NCBI RefSeq assembly: GCF_900101755.1
Contig: NZ_FNAE01000005.1
Location: forward strand, 270,664-334,663
Length of the DNA: 64,000 nucleotides
Source of the DNA: Ectopseudomonas alcaliphila
GTDB taxonomy: Bacteria > Pseudomonadota > Gammaproteobacteria > Pseudomonadales > Pseudomonadaceae
Reading direction: 5' to 3'
Shown here: in pieces, positions 31,750 to 40,735 of the stretch
Layout: each line of letters opens with the position of its first letter
Position numbering within the stretch: position 1 is the first letter of the stretch
The notes under the pieces: generated by a model
Told to the model about the DNA's origin: nothing
Database searches by the model: none
Seen by the model: the letters and a program-made list of their open reading frames with translations, nothing else
Translations under genes and position numbers: made by a program

Positions 31750-32212
31750 GTTCCACGTCATCCTCTTTCAACCGGAAATTCCGCCCAATACCGGCAACAT
31801 TATCAGGCTGTGCGCCAACAGCGGCTGCCAGCTGCACCTGATCGAGCCACTGGGCTTCGAACTGGACGACAAGCGCCTGCGCCGCGCCGGCCTGGACTAT
31901 CACGAATACGCCACGCTCAAGCGCCATGCTGACCTGCAGAGCTGCCTCGACAGCCTCGGCCAGCCGCGCCTGTTCGCCTTCACCACCAAGGGTTCGCAGC
32001 CGTTCCACGAGATCGCCTACCAGCCCGGCGACGCCTTCCTGTTCGGCCCGGAAAGCCGTGGCCTGCCCGAGGAAGTGCGCAACGCGCTACCGCCGCAGCA
32101 GCGCGTGCGCCTGCCGATGCGTGCCGGTTGCCGCAGCCTCAACCTGTCCAATACCGTGGCCGTGACCGTTTACGAGGCATGGCGACAGAACGGCTTCGCC
32201 GAAGCCGAGTAA
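31748..32212 (+). CDS. trmL: tRNA (cytidine/uridine-34 2'-O)-methyltransferase
   Basis: 154-residue SPOUT-class (trefoil-knot) methyltransferase that 2'-O-methylates position 34 of tRNA-Leu isoacceptors using SAM. Starts MFHVILFQPEIPPNTGNIIR; SAM-knot motifs FLFGPESRGLPEEV and RLPMRAGCRSLNLSNTVAV are intact. GGAG lies 5-9 nt before ATG 31748. Head-to-head with the PA5126-like gene with only CATG shared, so each promoter must lie within the other gene or upstream. Confidence 0.95.
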   Translation: MFHVILFQPEIPPNTGNIIRLCANSGCQLHLIEPLGFELDDKRLRRAGLDYHEYATLKRHADLQSCLDSLGQPRLFAFTTKGSQPFHEIAYQPGDAFLFGPESRGLPEEVRNALPPQQRVRLPMRAGCRSLNLSNTVAVTVYEAWRQNGFAEAE

Positions 32213-32228
32213 GGCCGCGAGTGGATAC

Positions 32229-32256
32229 AAAAAAAGCGCCCCTTGGGGCGCTTTTT
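32229..32256. terminator. Bidirectional terminator between trmL and secB
   Basis: AAAAAGCGCCCC-TT-GGGGCGCTTTTT: a strong GC stem with A and T runs on the two sides, serving convergent trmL and secB. Confidence 0.92.
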
Positions 32257-32274
32257 CATGCAACCGAGCCGCTC

Positions 32275-32760
32275 TTAGTGAGCAGTGGTTTCGCCGGCTT
32301 GCTGCATGCGCTGCAGCTCCTGGGCGTACAGGGCGTCGAAGTTCACCGGCGACAGCATCAGGGCCGGGAACGAACCGCGAATCACCAGGCTGTCCAGCGC
32401 TTCGCGGGCGTACGGGAACAGGATGTTCGGGCAGAAGGCGCCAAGGGTGTGGCTCATGGAGGCAGCGTCCAGGCCCTTGATCAGGAAGATGCCAGCCTGC
32501 TGCACTTCAGCGATGAAGGCGACTTCTTCGCCGTTCTTGACGGTCACCGACAGAGTCAGCACCACCTCGTGGAAGTCACCTTCCAGGGCCTTCTGGCGGG
32601 TGTTCAGATCCATACCGACGCTCGGCGTCCACTCCTGGCGGAAGATTTCCGGGCTCTTCGGCGCTTCGAAGGACAGGTCCTTGACGTAGATGCGCTGCAG
32701 GGAGAATTGCGGATTCTGCGAATCGGCAGCGGCTGCGCCGCTGTTGGCTTGCTCGGTCAT
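32275..32760 (-). CDS. secB: Protein-export chaperone SecB
   Basis: 161 residues, cytosolic homotetrameric chaperone that holds preproteins unfolded and delivers them to SecA. Family blocks [62 protein letters not shown] and [18 protein letters not shown] are intact. Start ATG 32760 ([15 protein letters not shown]). It is the last gene of a rhodanese-grxC-secB operon on the minus strand, with 28 bp to grxC. Confidence 0.97.
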   Translation of the reverse strand: MTEQANSGAAAADSQNPQFSLQRIYVKDLSFEAPKSPEIFRQEWTPSVGMDLNTRQKALEGDFHEVVLTLSVTVKNGEEVAFIAEVQQAGIFLIKGLDAASMSHTLGAFCPNILFPYAREALDSLVIRGSFPALMLSPVNFDALYAQELQRMQQAGETTAH

Positions 32761-32788
32761 GGCGTTTGCCTTCCTTAACGTTGAGGTT

Positions 32789-33049
32789 TCAAGCGGGGCT
32801 CTGCAGCAGGGCGTCGAGCTTGCCGGCGCGCTCCAGGGCATAGAGGTCGTCACAGCCACCCACATGGGTGCTGCCGATCCAGATTTGCGGCACCGAGGTG
32901 CGGCCAGCCTTGCGGGTCATCTCCGCGCGGATGGCCGGCTGACCGTCGACGCGAATTTCCTCGAAGTCCACCCCTTTGCCGGCCAGCAGTTGCTTGGCGC
33001 GCATGCAGTAGGGGCACCAGTCGCTGGAGTAGATGACCACGCTGGCCAT
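32789..33049 (-). CDS. grxC: Glutaredoxin 3
   Basis: 86 residues, the classical glutaredoxin fold with dithiol active site CPYC ([15 protein letters not shown]), TSVPQIWIG (cis-Pro) and [10 protein letters not shown]. Glutathione-dependent thiol reductant in the cytosol. Lies 1 bp downstream of the rhodanese-like gene and upstream of secB, an order conserved in Pseudomonas and enterics. Confidence 0.96.
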   Translation of the reverse strand: MASVVIYSSDWCPYCMRAKQLLAGKGVDFEEIRVDGQPAIRAEMTRKAGRTSVPQIWIGSTHVGGCDDLYALERAGKLDALLQSPA

Positions 33050-33050
33050 A

Positions 33051-33464
33051 TCACTTCACCAACGGCAGGTTGTCGCCACGCCAGGTAGCGATGCCACCGG
33101 ACAGCTTGGCGGCGGTGAAACCGGCCTTCTTCAGCTCGCGGGCGATGCTGCCGGCGTGCTGACCCATGGCGTCGACGACGACGATGGTCTTGGCCTTGTG
33201 CTTTTCCAGTTCGGCGACACGCGCCACCACCTTGTCGTAAGGGATGTGCAACGAATCGACGATATGACCGGCGGAGAAGTCCTTCTGCGCACGCACGTCG
33301 AGTACTACGCCCTTGTCGCTGTTGACCAGCGCGGTGAGCTCGCGGCTCGACAGGCTCTGCCCGCCCTTGCGCATTTCGGTGACGATCAGCAACACCAGCA
33401 GAACGGCGAACATTCCACTCAGCACATAGTGATTAATGATGAATTCAATCAGGTTGGCGAACAT
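33051..33464 (-). CDS. Rhodanese-like membrane protein (YibN type) lacking the catalytic Cys
   Basis: 137 residues: N-terminal transmembrane helix (about 12-30, VLSGMFAVLLVLLIVTEM) and a cytosolic rhodanese domain (VVLDVRAQKDFSAGHIVDSLHIPYD). At the active-site loop the sequence reads VVVDAMGQHAGS, so the cysteine expected at the loop start is absent. Sulfur transfer by the usual mechanism is therefore unlikely, and a scaffolding role is more plausible. First gene of the rhodanese-grxC-secB operon, divergent from gpmI. Confidence 0.87.
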   Translation of the reverse strand: MFANLIEFIINHYVLSGMFAVLLVLLIVTEMRKGGQSLSSRELTALVNSDKGVVLDVRAQKDFSAGHIVDSLHIPYDKVVARVAELEKHKAKTIVVVDAMGQHAGSIARELKKAGFTAAKLSGGIATWRGDNLPLVK

Positions 33465-33611
33465 CTATATGACCCAGGACGGTAAAATGCCGGCCAGTAT
33501 ACACAGCCCCACAGGTCGGCCAAACCCCGTCTGGCAGTGACGCGCCAGGCGCTTGGCCCTAAAATGCCGGGCTGTTTCATTGCCCCCTCAGACGCAGAGC
33601 GAGCCAGTTCA

Positions 33612-35144
33612 ATGAGTGCCACGCCAAAACCCTTGGTTCTGATCATCCTCGACGGCTTCGGTCACAGCGACAAACCCGAGTACAACGCCATCCACGCCGC
33701 CAGCACACCGGTCTACGACCGCCTGCGCGCCACCTACCCGCACGGCCTGATCTCCGGCAGCGGCATGGACGTCGGCCTGCCGGACGGGCAGATGGGCAAC
33801 TCCGAAGTCGGCCATATGAACCTCGGTGCCGGTCGCGTGGTGTACCAGGACTTCACCCGCGTGACCAAGGCGATTCGCGACGGCGAATTCTTCGATAACG
33901 CCACGATCAACCAGGCCGTCGACAAGGCCGTGGCTGCCGGCAAGGCCGTGCACATCCTCGGCCTGCTCTCCGACGGCGGCGTACACAGCCACCAGGATCA
34001 CATCGTCGCCATGGCCGAACTGGCCGCCAAGCGCGGCGCCGAGAAGATCTACCTGCACGCCTTCCTCGATGGCCGCGACACGCCGCCGAAAAGCGCGCAG
34101 CCGTCCATCGAACTGCTCGACGCCGCCTTCGCCCGCCTTGGCAAGGGCCGCATCGCCAGCCTCACCGGCCGCTATTTCGCCATGGACCGCGACAACCGCT
34201 GGGACCGCGTCGAGCAGGCCTATCACCTGATCGTCGATGGCGCCGGCCAGTTCAACGCCGCCAGCGCCGTGGAAGGCCTGCAGGCCGCCTACGAACGTGG
34301 CGAGAGCGACGAGTTCGTCAAGGCCACCACCATCGGTACACCGGTGCAGGTCGAGGACGGCGACGCCGTGGTGTTCATGAACTTCCGCGCCGACCGTGCC
34401 CGCGAGCTGACCCGCGCCTTCGTCGAGCCCGGCTTCAAAGAGTTCGAGCGCAAGCGCGCGCCGCAGGTCGGCTTCGTCATGCTCACCCAGTACGCGGCGA
34501 GCATCCCGGCACCGAGCGCCTTCGCCCCCGAGGCGCTGACCAACGTGCTCGGCGAGTACCTGGCGAAGAACGGCAAGACCCAGCTGCGCATCGCCGAGAC
34601 CGAGAAATACGCTCACGTCACCTTCTTCTTCTCCGGCGGCCGCGAAGAGCCGTTCGAGGGTGAAGAGCGCATCCTGATTCCCTCACCGAACGTCGCCACC
34701 TACGACCTGCAGCCGGAAATGAGCGCGCCGGAAGTCACCGACAAGATCGTCGATGCCATCGAAAACCAGCGTTATGACGTGATCATCGTCAACTACGCCA
34801 ACGGCGACATGGTCGGCCATACCGGCGTGTTCGAAGCCGCAGTCAAGGCCGTGGAAACCCTCGACACCTGCGTCGGCCGCATCACCGCTGCGCTGGAGAA
34901 GGTCGGCGGCGAAGCGCTGATCACCGCCGACCATGGCAACGTCGAACAGATGGAAGACGAATGCACAGGCCAGGCGCACACCGCGCACACCTGCGAACCG
35001 GTGCCGTTCATCTACGTCGGCAAGCGCCCGGCGCGCATCCGCGAAGGCGGCGTCCTGGCAGACGTGGCGCCGACCCTGCTCAAGCTGATGGGTCTTGAAC
35101 AGCCGGCCGAGATGACCGGCAAGACCATCGTCGAACTGCAATAA
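33612..35144 (+). CDS. gpmI: 2,3-bisphosphoglycerate-independent phosphoglycerate mutase
   Basis: 510 residues. Interconverts 3- and 2-phosphoglycerate via a phosphoserine intermediate and two Mn2+. [12 protein letters not shown] (first Asp), the phosphoserine loop [29 protein letters not shown], and the metal-binding ADHGNVEQM with HTCEPVPFI are all intact. ATG 33612 ([10 protein letters not shown]) matches the family; the frame is open further 5'. It is the first of gpmI-envC-ctpA on the plus strand, as in P. aeruginosa. Confidence 0.97.
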   Translation: MSATPKPLVLIILDGFGHSDKPEYNAIHAASTPVYDRLRATYPHGLISGSGMDVGLPDGQMGNSEVGHMNLGAGRVVYQDFTRVTKAIRDGEFFDNATINQAVDKAVAAGKAVHILGLLSDGGVHSHQDHIVAMAELAAKRGAEKIYLHAFLDGRDTPPKSAQPSIELLDAAFARLGKGRIASLTGRYFAMDRDNRWDRVEQAYHLIVDGAGQFNAASAVEGLQAAYERGESDEFVKATTIGTPVQVEDGDAVVFMNFRADRARELTRAFVEPGFKEFERKRAPQVGFVMLTQYAASIPAPSAFAPEALTNVLGEYLAKNGKTQLRIAETEKYAHVTFFFSGGREEPFEGEERILIPSPNVATYDLQPEMSAPEVTDKIVDAIENQRYDVIIVNYANGDMVGHTGVFEAAVKAVETLDTCVGRITAALEKVGGEALITADHGNVEQMEDECTGQAHTAHTCEPVPFIYVGKRPARIREGGVLADVAPTLLKLMGLEQPAEMTGKTIVELQ

Positions 35145-35156
35145 GACGCAAGAATC

Positions 35157-35208
35157 GTCGCGTGGATGCAATCCGGGGAATCGCACCCCCGGATTGCATC
35201 CGCGCGAC
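35157..35208. repeat. REP-like inverted repeat between gpmI and the envC-like gene
   Basis: GTCGCGTGGATGCAATCCGG and CCGGATTGCATCCGCGCGAC form a near-perfect palindrome, a variant of the GTAGCCCGGATGCAATCC class with GTCGCG ends. It lies 13 bp after the gpmI stop and could attenuate or stabilise read-through mRNA. Confidence 0.8.
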
Positions 35209-35311
35209 GCGCCACTTTCGCTCCTCTTGCCGCTTGTGGCATGCAGCTTGCCGCTGCTTTTTTAGGCATACTAGGCGCCATCCGCTACCCCGTTCAGGTA
35301 CCGCCTCGCCC

Positions 35312-36562
35312 ATGCTTCGCATCCTTGCCCTGATTCTGCTCAGCAGCCTGATCGCTCCAGCCATCGCCGATCAGCGCACCGATACCCAGCGCCAGCTGGA
35401 AGCGGCGCGCCAGGACGTCGCCGAGCTGAAGAAGCTGCTGGAGAAACTGCAGCAGGAGAAATCCGGCGTGCAGCAGCAGTTGAAGAAGACCGAGACCGAG
35501 ATGGGCGACCTGGAAAGCCAGGTCAAGGAGCTGCAGCGCGAGCTCAAGGGCAGCGAGCAGGAAATCCAGCGCCTGGATCAGGAGAAAAAAAAACTCCAGA
35601 GCGCGCGCACTGAACAGCAACGACTGATCGCCATCCAGGCCCGCGCCGCCTACCAGAGCGGCCGCCAGGAGTACGTCAAGCTGCTGCTCAACCAGCAGAA
35701 CCCGGAAAAATTCTCGCGCACCCTCACCTACTACGACTATCTCAGCCAGGCCCGCCTCGAACAGCTCGCCGCGTTCAACGAGACCCTGCGTCAGCTGGCC
35801 AATGTCGAGCAGGAAATAAACAGCCACCAGGCCCAGCTGCAGGCGCAGAAGGCAGGCCTGGATGAGCGCCACGCCAAGCTCGCCGAGGCGCGCAAGGAAC
35901 GCCAGCAAGCCCTGGCCAAGCTCAATCGTGACTTCGCCACCCGCGACCAGCGCCTCAAGGCGCGCCAGCAGGAACAGGCCGAACTCGGCCGCGTGCTGAA
36001 GACCATCGAAGAAACCCTGGCCCGCCAGGCGCGCGAGGCCGAGGAAGCGCGCAAGCGTGCGCTGGCCGCACAGCAGGCAGAGCAGGCGCGGCCGGGCAGC
36101 CAGCAACCGAGCCAGCCAAGCGGCCCGTTGGTGACTTCCGGTGCCGTCTACGGCGGGCCTTTCGCCAGCGCACGAGGCAAGTTGCCATGGCCGGTCGATG
36201 GCCGATTGGTAGCACGCTATGGAACCCCACGCGGCGGCGACGCTCGTACTAAATGGGACGGCGTGCTGATCGGCGCCCCGGCCGGCAGCCAGGTACGTGC
36301 CGTGCATGGTGGTCGCGTGGTCTTCGCCGACTGGTTGCGCGGCGCCGGTCTGTTGGTCATTCTCGACCATGGCAACGGTTATCTGAGCCTGTATGGCCAT
36401 AACCAGAACCTGCTCAAGAGTGCCGGAGACGTGGTCAAGGCCGGCGATCCCATCGCCACCGTTGGTAGCAGCGGTGGCCAGGAAACATCGGCACTGTACT
36501 TCGCCATTCGCCAGAACGGTCGTCCGAGTGATCCGGCACAATGGTGCCGCGCGCAGGGATAA
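35312..36562 (+). CDS. EnvC-like murein hydrolase activator (degenerate M23/LytM)
   Basis: 416 residues: signal peptide (about 1-19), a long coiled coil (about 20-265, heptads rich in Gln, Glu, Lys), an Ala/Pro-rich linker, and a C-terminal LytM domain (about 300-415). The zinc ligands of active M23 enzymes are missing: RTKWDGVLIGA stands where HxGxD is expected, and only one His remains in YLSLYGHNQN. This is typical of EnvC, which activates amidases AmiA/AmiB at the septum rather than cutting peptidoglycan. ATG 35312 starts the signal peptide. Followed 46 bp later by ctpA. Confidence 0.88.
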   Translation: MLRILALILLSSLIAPAIADQRTDTQRQLEAARQDVAELKKLLEKLQQEKSGVQQQLKKTETEMGDLESQVKELQRELKGSEQEIQRLDQEKKKLQSARTEQQRLIAIQARAAYQSGRQEYVKLLLNQQNPEKFSRTLTYYDYLSQARLEQLAAFNETLRQLANVEQEINSHQAQLQAQKAGLDERHAKLAEARKERQQALAKLNRDFATRDQRLKARQQEQAELGRVLKTIEETLARQAREAEEARKRALAAQQAEQARPGSQQPSQPSGPLVTSGAVYGGPFASARGKLPWPVDGRLVARYGTPRGGDARTKWDGVLIGAPAGSQVRAVHGGRVVFADWLRGAGLLVILDHGNGYLSLYGHNQNLLKSAGDVVKAGDPIATVGSSGGQETSALYFAIRQNGRPSDPAQWCRAQG

Positions 36563-36608
36563 TCAGGTTGCAGCCTGGTGGCGCCTCATTTACCTAGGAG
36601 TTGTCTTC

Positions 36609-37925
36609 ATGTCCCATCGCTTTCGCCCCACTTGCCTGGCTCTGGCCCTTGGGCTGCTGCTCGGCGCCCCCGCCCTGCAAGCGGCCGAGCCTGCCCCCGC
36701 GCCGGCAGCGGCGGCGAGCGGCAAGGCCCCGCTGCCGCTGGATGATCTGCGCACCTTCGCCGAGGTGATGGATCGCATCAAGGCAGCCTACGTCGAGCCG
36801 GTAAGCGACAAGACCCTGCTGGAAAATGCCATCAAGGGCATGCTCAGCAACCTCGACCCGCACTCGGCCTACCTCGAACCGGAAGCCTTCGCCGAGCTGC
36901 AGGAAAGCACCAGCGGCGAATTCGGCGGCCTGGGCATCGAGGTCGGCATGGAGGATGGCTTCGTCAAGGTGGTCTCGCCCATCGACGATACCCCTGCATC
37001 GAAGGCCGGCATTCAGCCCGGCGACCTGATCGTCAAGATCGATGGCCAGCCGACCAAGGGCCTGTCGATGATGGAAGCCGTGGACAAGATGCGCGGCAAG
37101 GCCGGCAGCAAGATCGAGCTGACCCTGGTACGCGATGGCGGTCGCCCCTTCGACCTGACCCTGACCCGCGCCGTGATCAAGGTGCGCAGCGTGAAGAGCC
37201 AGATGCTCGAAGACGGCTACGGCTATCTGCGCATCTCGCAATTTCAGGTCAACACCGGCGATGAGGTCGGCAAGGCGCTGACCAAGCTGCGCCAGGACAA
37301 CGGCAACAAGAAACTGCGCGGCCTGGTCATGGACCTGCGCAACAACCCGGGCGGCGTGCTGCAGGCGGCGGTGGAAGTGACCGACCACTTCCTCAAGAGT
37401 GGCCTGATCGTCTACACCGAAGGCCGCCTGGCCAATTCCGAACTGCGCTTCAACGCCGACCCGGCCGACGCCAGCGAGGGTGTACCGCTGGTGGTGCTGA
37501 TCAACGGCGGCAGCGCCTCGGCTTCGGAGATCGTTGCCGGCGCGCTGCAGGATCACAAACGCGCGGTGCTGATGGGCACCGACAGCTTCGGCAAGGGCTC
37601 GGTACAGACCGTGCTGCCGCTGAACAACGACCGCGCGCTGAAGCTGACCACGGCGCTGTACTTCACGCCCAACGGCCGCTCGATCCAGGCTCAGGGCATC
37701 GTCCCTGACATCGAGGTGGCGCGTGCCAAGCTGACCCGCGAGCAGGACAGTGAAGGCATCAAGGAAGCCGACCTGCAGGGCCACCTGGGCAATGGCAACG
37801 GCGGTGCCGACCGTCCGAGCAAGGCCGCACAGGCAGCACGCGCCGAACGCCCGCAGGACGACGACTACCAGCTGAGCCAGGCCCTCAACCTGCTCAAGGG
37901 CCTGAGCGTCACGCGCGGTAACTGA
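36609..37925 (+). CDS. ctpA: Carboxyl-terminal processing protease CtpA
   Basis: 438 residues, periplasmic serine protease of family S41A. Signal peptide (MSHRFRPTCLALALGLLLGAPALQA), CtpA N-terminal domain, PDZ domain (about 95-180, GGLGIEVGMEDGFVKVVSPIDDTPASKAG) and S41 catalytic core with Ser in INGGSASASEIVAG and Lys in SFGKGSVQTVLPL. In P. aeruginosa CtpA (PA5134) with the lipoprotein LbcA degrades peptidoglycan cross-link hydrolases; linkage here to an EnvC-like gene fits envelope control. AGGAG precedes ATG 36609. Ends with an acidic, Gln-rich tail. Confidence 0.94.
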   Translation: MSHRFRPTCLALALGLLLGAPALQAAEPAPAPAAAASGKAPLPLDDLRTFAEVMDRIKAAYVEPVSDKTLLENAIKGMLSNLDPHSAYLEPEAFAELQESTSGEFGGLGIEVGMEDGFVKVVSPIDDTPASKAGIQPGDLIVKIDGQPTKGLSMMEAVDKMRGKAGSKIELTLVRDGGRPFDLTLTRAVIKVRSVKSQMLEDGYGYLRISQFQVNTGDEVGKALTKLRQDNGNKKLRGLVMDLRNNPGGVLQAAVEVTDHFLKSGLIVYTEGRLANSELRFNADPADASEGVPLVVLINGGSASASEIVAGALQDHKRAVLMGTDSFGKGSVQTVLPLNNDRALKLTTALYFTPNGRSIQAQGIVPDIEVARAKLTREQDSEGIKEADLQGHLGNGNGGADRPSKAAQAARAERPQDDDYQLSQALNLLKGLSVTRGN

Positions 37926-37942
37926 GGCGGGACAGGCAATAC

Positions 37943-37975
37943 GAAAAAGCCCGGACAACTGTCCGGGCTTTTTCT
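37943..37975 (+). terminator. Terminator after ctpA
   Basis: AAGCCCGGAC-AACT-GTCCGGGCTT (37947-37970), a perfect 10-bp stem followed by TTTC and preceded by an A-run. The remainder of the gap to 38084 holds only a GCACACC/GGTGTGC mini-hairpin near 37998-38016. Confidence 0.93.
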
Positions 37976-38083
37976 TGGCCAAGTGCTTTGTGGCGGCCTG
38001 CACACCTCGTAGGTGTGCGCCATGCGCACCGAGCCCGACACTCGCGTCAGGGTCGGCGCGCAAGGCTCAGAGAACCTCAGGCG

Positions 38084-38839
38084 TTACAGATAGTTCTCGG
38101 TAATGTCGTCGATGAAGCCTTCGCTGCGCAGCTCATCCAGCGCTTTCTGCAGACGCTGCACCACCTCGTCCGGGGTATCCTTGTTCAGCGCCAGGTACAG
38201 CTCGGCATCCCTGAAACGCAGCACGGTATTGAGGCCGGTGACGTCTTCCTGCTTGGCCAGATAACGGCCCACCGGGTCGGTGGTGGCCCACAGGTCGATT
38301 TGCCCACGCACCAGCTTCTTCACGTTCTCCTGGTCACGCAGGGCGTTGATCGGTTCCAGGCCCTGGCTCTCCAGGTTCTGGCTGACGGCATCGTTCTTGT
38401 AGGCACCGATACGGTACTTGGCAGCGTCCTGCAGACTCGACACCTTGATGTCGTTACCCGGCGCGGCGAGCAACACCCAGCCGGTCTTGGCGATCGGGCC
38501 GACCCATTTGAACAGCGGCTTGCGCTCCTCGGTATAGGTGGTGGAGAACAGCCCGTAGTTGGGTTTGTCCAGCGTCAGGCGATACAGGCGGTCCCAGGGG
38601 AAACGCAGGGTCAGGGTGTAGTCGATGCCGGCACGCTTGAACATCTCGCGCACGATGTCGGCACTGATACCGTCAATGCCGTCGTCACGGGCGAAGTTCT
38701 TGTCGTCCACCGCCATGTTGAAGGGCGGGAAATTCTCGGTCAGCAGCACCACCTTGTAATCCTGCGGCAACTCCGCGTGCGCGGAACCGCAAAGCATGAA
38801 CAAGGCGACAAACAGGCTTTTCTTCAGAGTATTCAGCAT
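38084..38839 (-). CDS. Family-3 solute-binding protein, paralogue 1 of 3
   Basis: 251 residues. Signal peptide MLNTLKKSLFVALFMLCGSAHA then a periplasmic SBP_bac_3 fold: VVLLTENFPPFNMAVDDKNFARDDGIDGISADIVREMFKRAGI is the typical first lobe (split by position 30-75), LFKWVGPI and RIGAYKNDAVSQ follow, and DLWATTDPVGRYLAKQE is the hinge return. Closely related to 38973-39728 and 39813-40547. No permease or ATPase genes are adjacent, so these may be orphan binding proteins or sensors. Substrate unknown (polar amino acid by family). Third in the transcription order. Confidence 0.87.
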   Translation of the reverse strand: MLNTLKKSLFVALFMLCGSAHAELPQDYKVVLLTENFPPFNMAVDDKNFARDDGIDGISADIVREMFKRAGIDYTLTLRFPWDRLYRLTLDKPNYGLFSTTYTEERKPLFKWVGPIAKTGWVLLAAPGNDIKVSSLQDAAKYRIGAYKNDAVSQNLESQGLEPINALRDQENVKKLVRGQIDLWATTDPVGRYLAKQEDVTGLNTVLRFRDAELYLALNKDTPDEVVQRLQKALDELRSEGFIDDITENYL

Positions 38840-38972
38840 AAGACGTACCGCTCGCATGATTTTGGTTATGGCTAGCGACATCCTTGCATGGGCCCGAGCC
38901 CGGTCATTGGCACTCAGTGGCTCTGCCATCCATGGCAAGCGACCGACTCATGGCCGGTCGCGTGTTCGGTGC

Positions 38973-39728
38973 TTACAGGTAGCTATTGAGAATATCGTCG
39001 ACGAAACCTTCAGCGCGCATCTGATCCAGCGCTGCCTGTAACTTGGCGACGATCTCGTCGGGCATTTCCTTGTTCAGCGCCAGGTACAGCTCGGCGCTGT
39101 CGAAGCGCAACACGGTGCGCAGACCGGAAATCCCCTCCTGCTTGGCCAGGTAGCGGCCGGCAGGGTCCCCCGTGGCCCAGAGATCGATCTGCCCGGCCAC
39201 CAGCTTGCGTGCATTTTCCTGGTCACGCAACGAGGTGCTGTGCTCCACACCCTTGTCGGCCAGGTATTCGGAGATGGCGTCGCCCTTATAGGCGCCGATG
39301 CGGTATTGCTTGGCCTCATCCAGGCTGGCCAGATTGATCGAACTGTCACCCTTGGCCAGCAGCACCCAGTCGTCAGGACCGATCGGGCCAACCCACTTGA
39401 ACAGTTGCTCACGCTCCGGCAGGCGCGCGGTGACGAAGACGCCGTAGCTCGGCTTTTCCAGCGCCAGCTTGTAGATACGATCCCAGGGGAAACGCAGGGT
39501 CAGGCTGTACTTGACTCCGGCACGCTTGAACATCTCTCTGACCACATCCACGGCAATGCCATCGATGTTGTCTTCCTGAGCGAAGTTCTTGCCGTTGATC
39601 GCCATGTTGTAAGGCGGGAAGTTCTCGGTAAGCAGGACCACGCTGTAGTTCGGGTCCACTTCGGCGCGCACCGCACCAGCGAGCACCATAAGGGTGCCGG
39701 CAAGCGCGAATAGCAGACGTTTGAACAT
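38973..39728 (-). CDS. Family-3 solute-binding protein, paralogue 2 of 3
   Basis: 251 residues, signal peptide MFKRLLFALAGTLMVLAGAVRA. The mature part parallels paralogue 1: VVLLTENFPPYNMAINGKNF, DNIDGIAVDVVREMFKRAGV, LRFPWDRIYKLALEKPSYG, LFKWVGPIGPDDWVLLAK, DLWATGDPAGRYLAKQEG. Same length as paralogue 1 and visibly its closest relative. The 133-bp gap to the next gene downstream shows no obvious terminator, so co-transcription is possible. Confidence 0.87.
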   Translation of the reverse strand: MFKRLLFALAGTLMVLAGAVRAEVDPNYSVVLLTENFPPYNMAINGKNFAQEDNIDGIAVDVVREMFKRAGVKYSLTLRFPWDRIYKLALEKPSYGVFVTARLPEREQLFKWVGPIGPDDWVLLAKGDSSINLASLDEAKQYRIGAYKGDAISEYLADKGVEHSTSLRDQENARKLVAGQIDLWATGDPAGRYLAKQEGISGLRTVLRFDSAELYLALNKEMPDEIVAKLQAALDQMRAEGFVDDILNSYL

Positions 39729-39812
39729 GACATTTCTCTTTGTGTGAAAAGGCAGACTGCCTCAGGATAACCGCCGTACCCTCCCCGGCCCAGCGGTTAC
39801 TGGCAATGTGCC

Positions 39813-40547
39813 TCAGTAGCGCGCCTCGATGCCCTTCAATGCACCCTCGGCCCGCAGTGCATCCAACGCACCCTGCAACTTCTGCACCAGCTCATCAGGG
39901 GTTTGCAGGTTGAGCGCAAGATAGAGATCGACCGAGTTTAAGTGCTGAACCACCTTGAGGTCCTCTACGCCCTCCTGACGGGCTGTAAGCAGTCCGGCCT
40001 GGCTGGAAGCAATCCACAGATCGATCTGACCTTTATCGAGCTTCCTGACATTCTCGGCATCACGCAGCGCAGTCTGTACCTCCAGACCTCTGTCCAGCAG
40101 GAACTGGGTTTTGGCATCCCCCTTATAGCCACCTATCCGGTAACGGCGCGCGTCTTCGATACTAGCCAGTTGGATCGGGCTGTCGCCCTTGGCGAATAAC
40201 ACCCAGTCGTACCTGGAAATAGGCCCGACCCATTTAAACAGCCCCTCACGCTCGGCTGTGCGTGCGGTGGAGAACAACCCGTAACCAGCATCGTCCAGTG
40301 TCTGCTGGTACACGCGCTGCCATGGAAAACGCAGGATCTGCTGGCACTCGACCTCGGCACGCTCGCATACCGCACGCAGGATGTCGGAGCTGATACCCGT
40401 CACACCCTCGTCACGGGCATAGTTGGTGCCGGATACAGACATGTTGAAAGGTGGCATGTTTTCCGTGAGCAGCACCAGCGGTTCGGCGCGCGCGAGGCTG
40501 AGGCCACACGATAGGGCCAGTATGGTCACGAATCGAAGAAGGAACAT
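39813..40547 (-). CDS. Family-3 solute-binding protein, paralogue 3 of 3
   Basis: 244 residues, signal peptide MFLLRFVTILALSCGLSLARA. It is the most diverged of the three: LVLLTENMPPFNMSVSGTNY, two extra cysteines in LRAVCERAEVECQQIL (possible disulfide), LFKWVGPISRYDWVLFAKGD, DLWIASSQAGLLTARQEG. The start ATG 40547 gives the signal peptide; a much longer open frame upstream runs antisense of hisF and is not real. First gene in the transcription direction, behind a 188-bp gap from hisF. Confidence 0.86.
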   Translation of the reverse strand: MFLLRFVTILALSCGLSLARAEPLVLLTENMPPFNMSVSGTNYARDEGVTGISSDILRAVCERAEVECQQILRFPWQRVYQQTLDDAGYGLFSTARTAEREGLFKWVGPISRYDWVLFAKGDSPIQLASIEDARRYRIGGYKGDAKTQFLLDRGLEVQTALRDAENVRKLDKGQIDLWIASSQAGLLTARQEGVEDLKVVQHLNSVDLYLALNLQTPDELVQKLQGALDALRAEGALKGIEARY

Positions 40548-40680
40548 GGGGACTCCGTGTCGGAAAGTTCGGCAAGGGAACGCCATCCGCCAGAAGCAGA
40601 GGGCATGGGATTTAGGGATGAAGAGTGATTTTAGTCGCATCGCTGGCACTTTGCCGTCGACTCGCCCGCAGCTTTCGTTA

Positions 40681-40731
40681 CCAGCCTTGTCGAGCGGCCA
40701 ACGGGCCACGACCGTGGCCCGAACAGGCTGG
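40681..40731 (-). terminator. Hairpin downstream of hisF
   Basis: Inner stem CGGGCCACG-AC-CGTGGCCCG (40702-40721) within an outer CCAGCC/GGCTGG pair (40681-40686, 40726-40731), 5 bp after the hisF stop on the minus strand. No clear T-run. The rest of 40548-40680 shows no gene. Confidence 0.6.
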
Positions 40732-40735
40732 AGCT

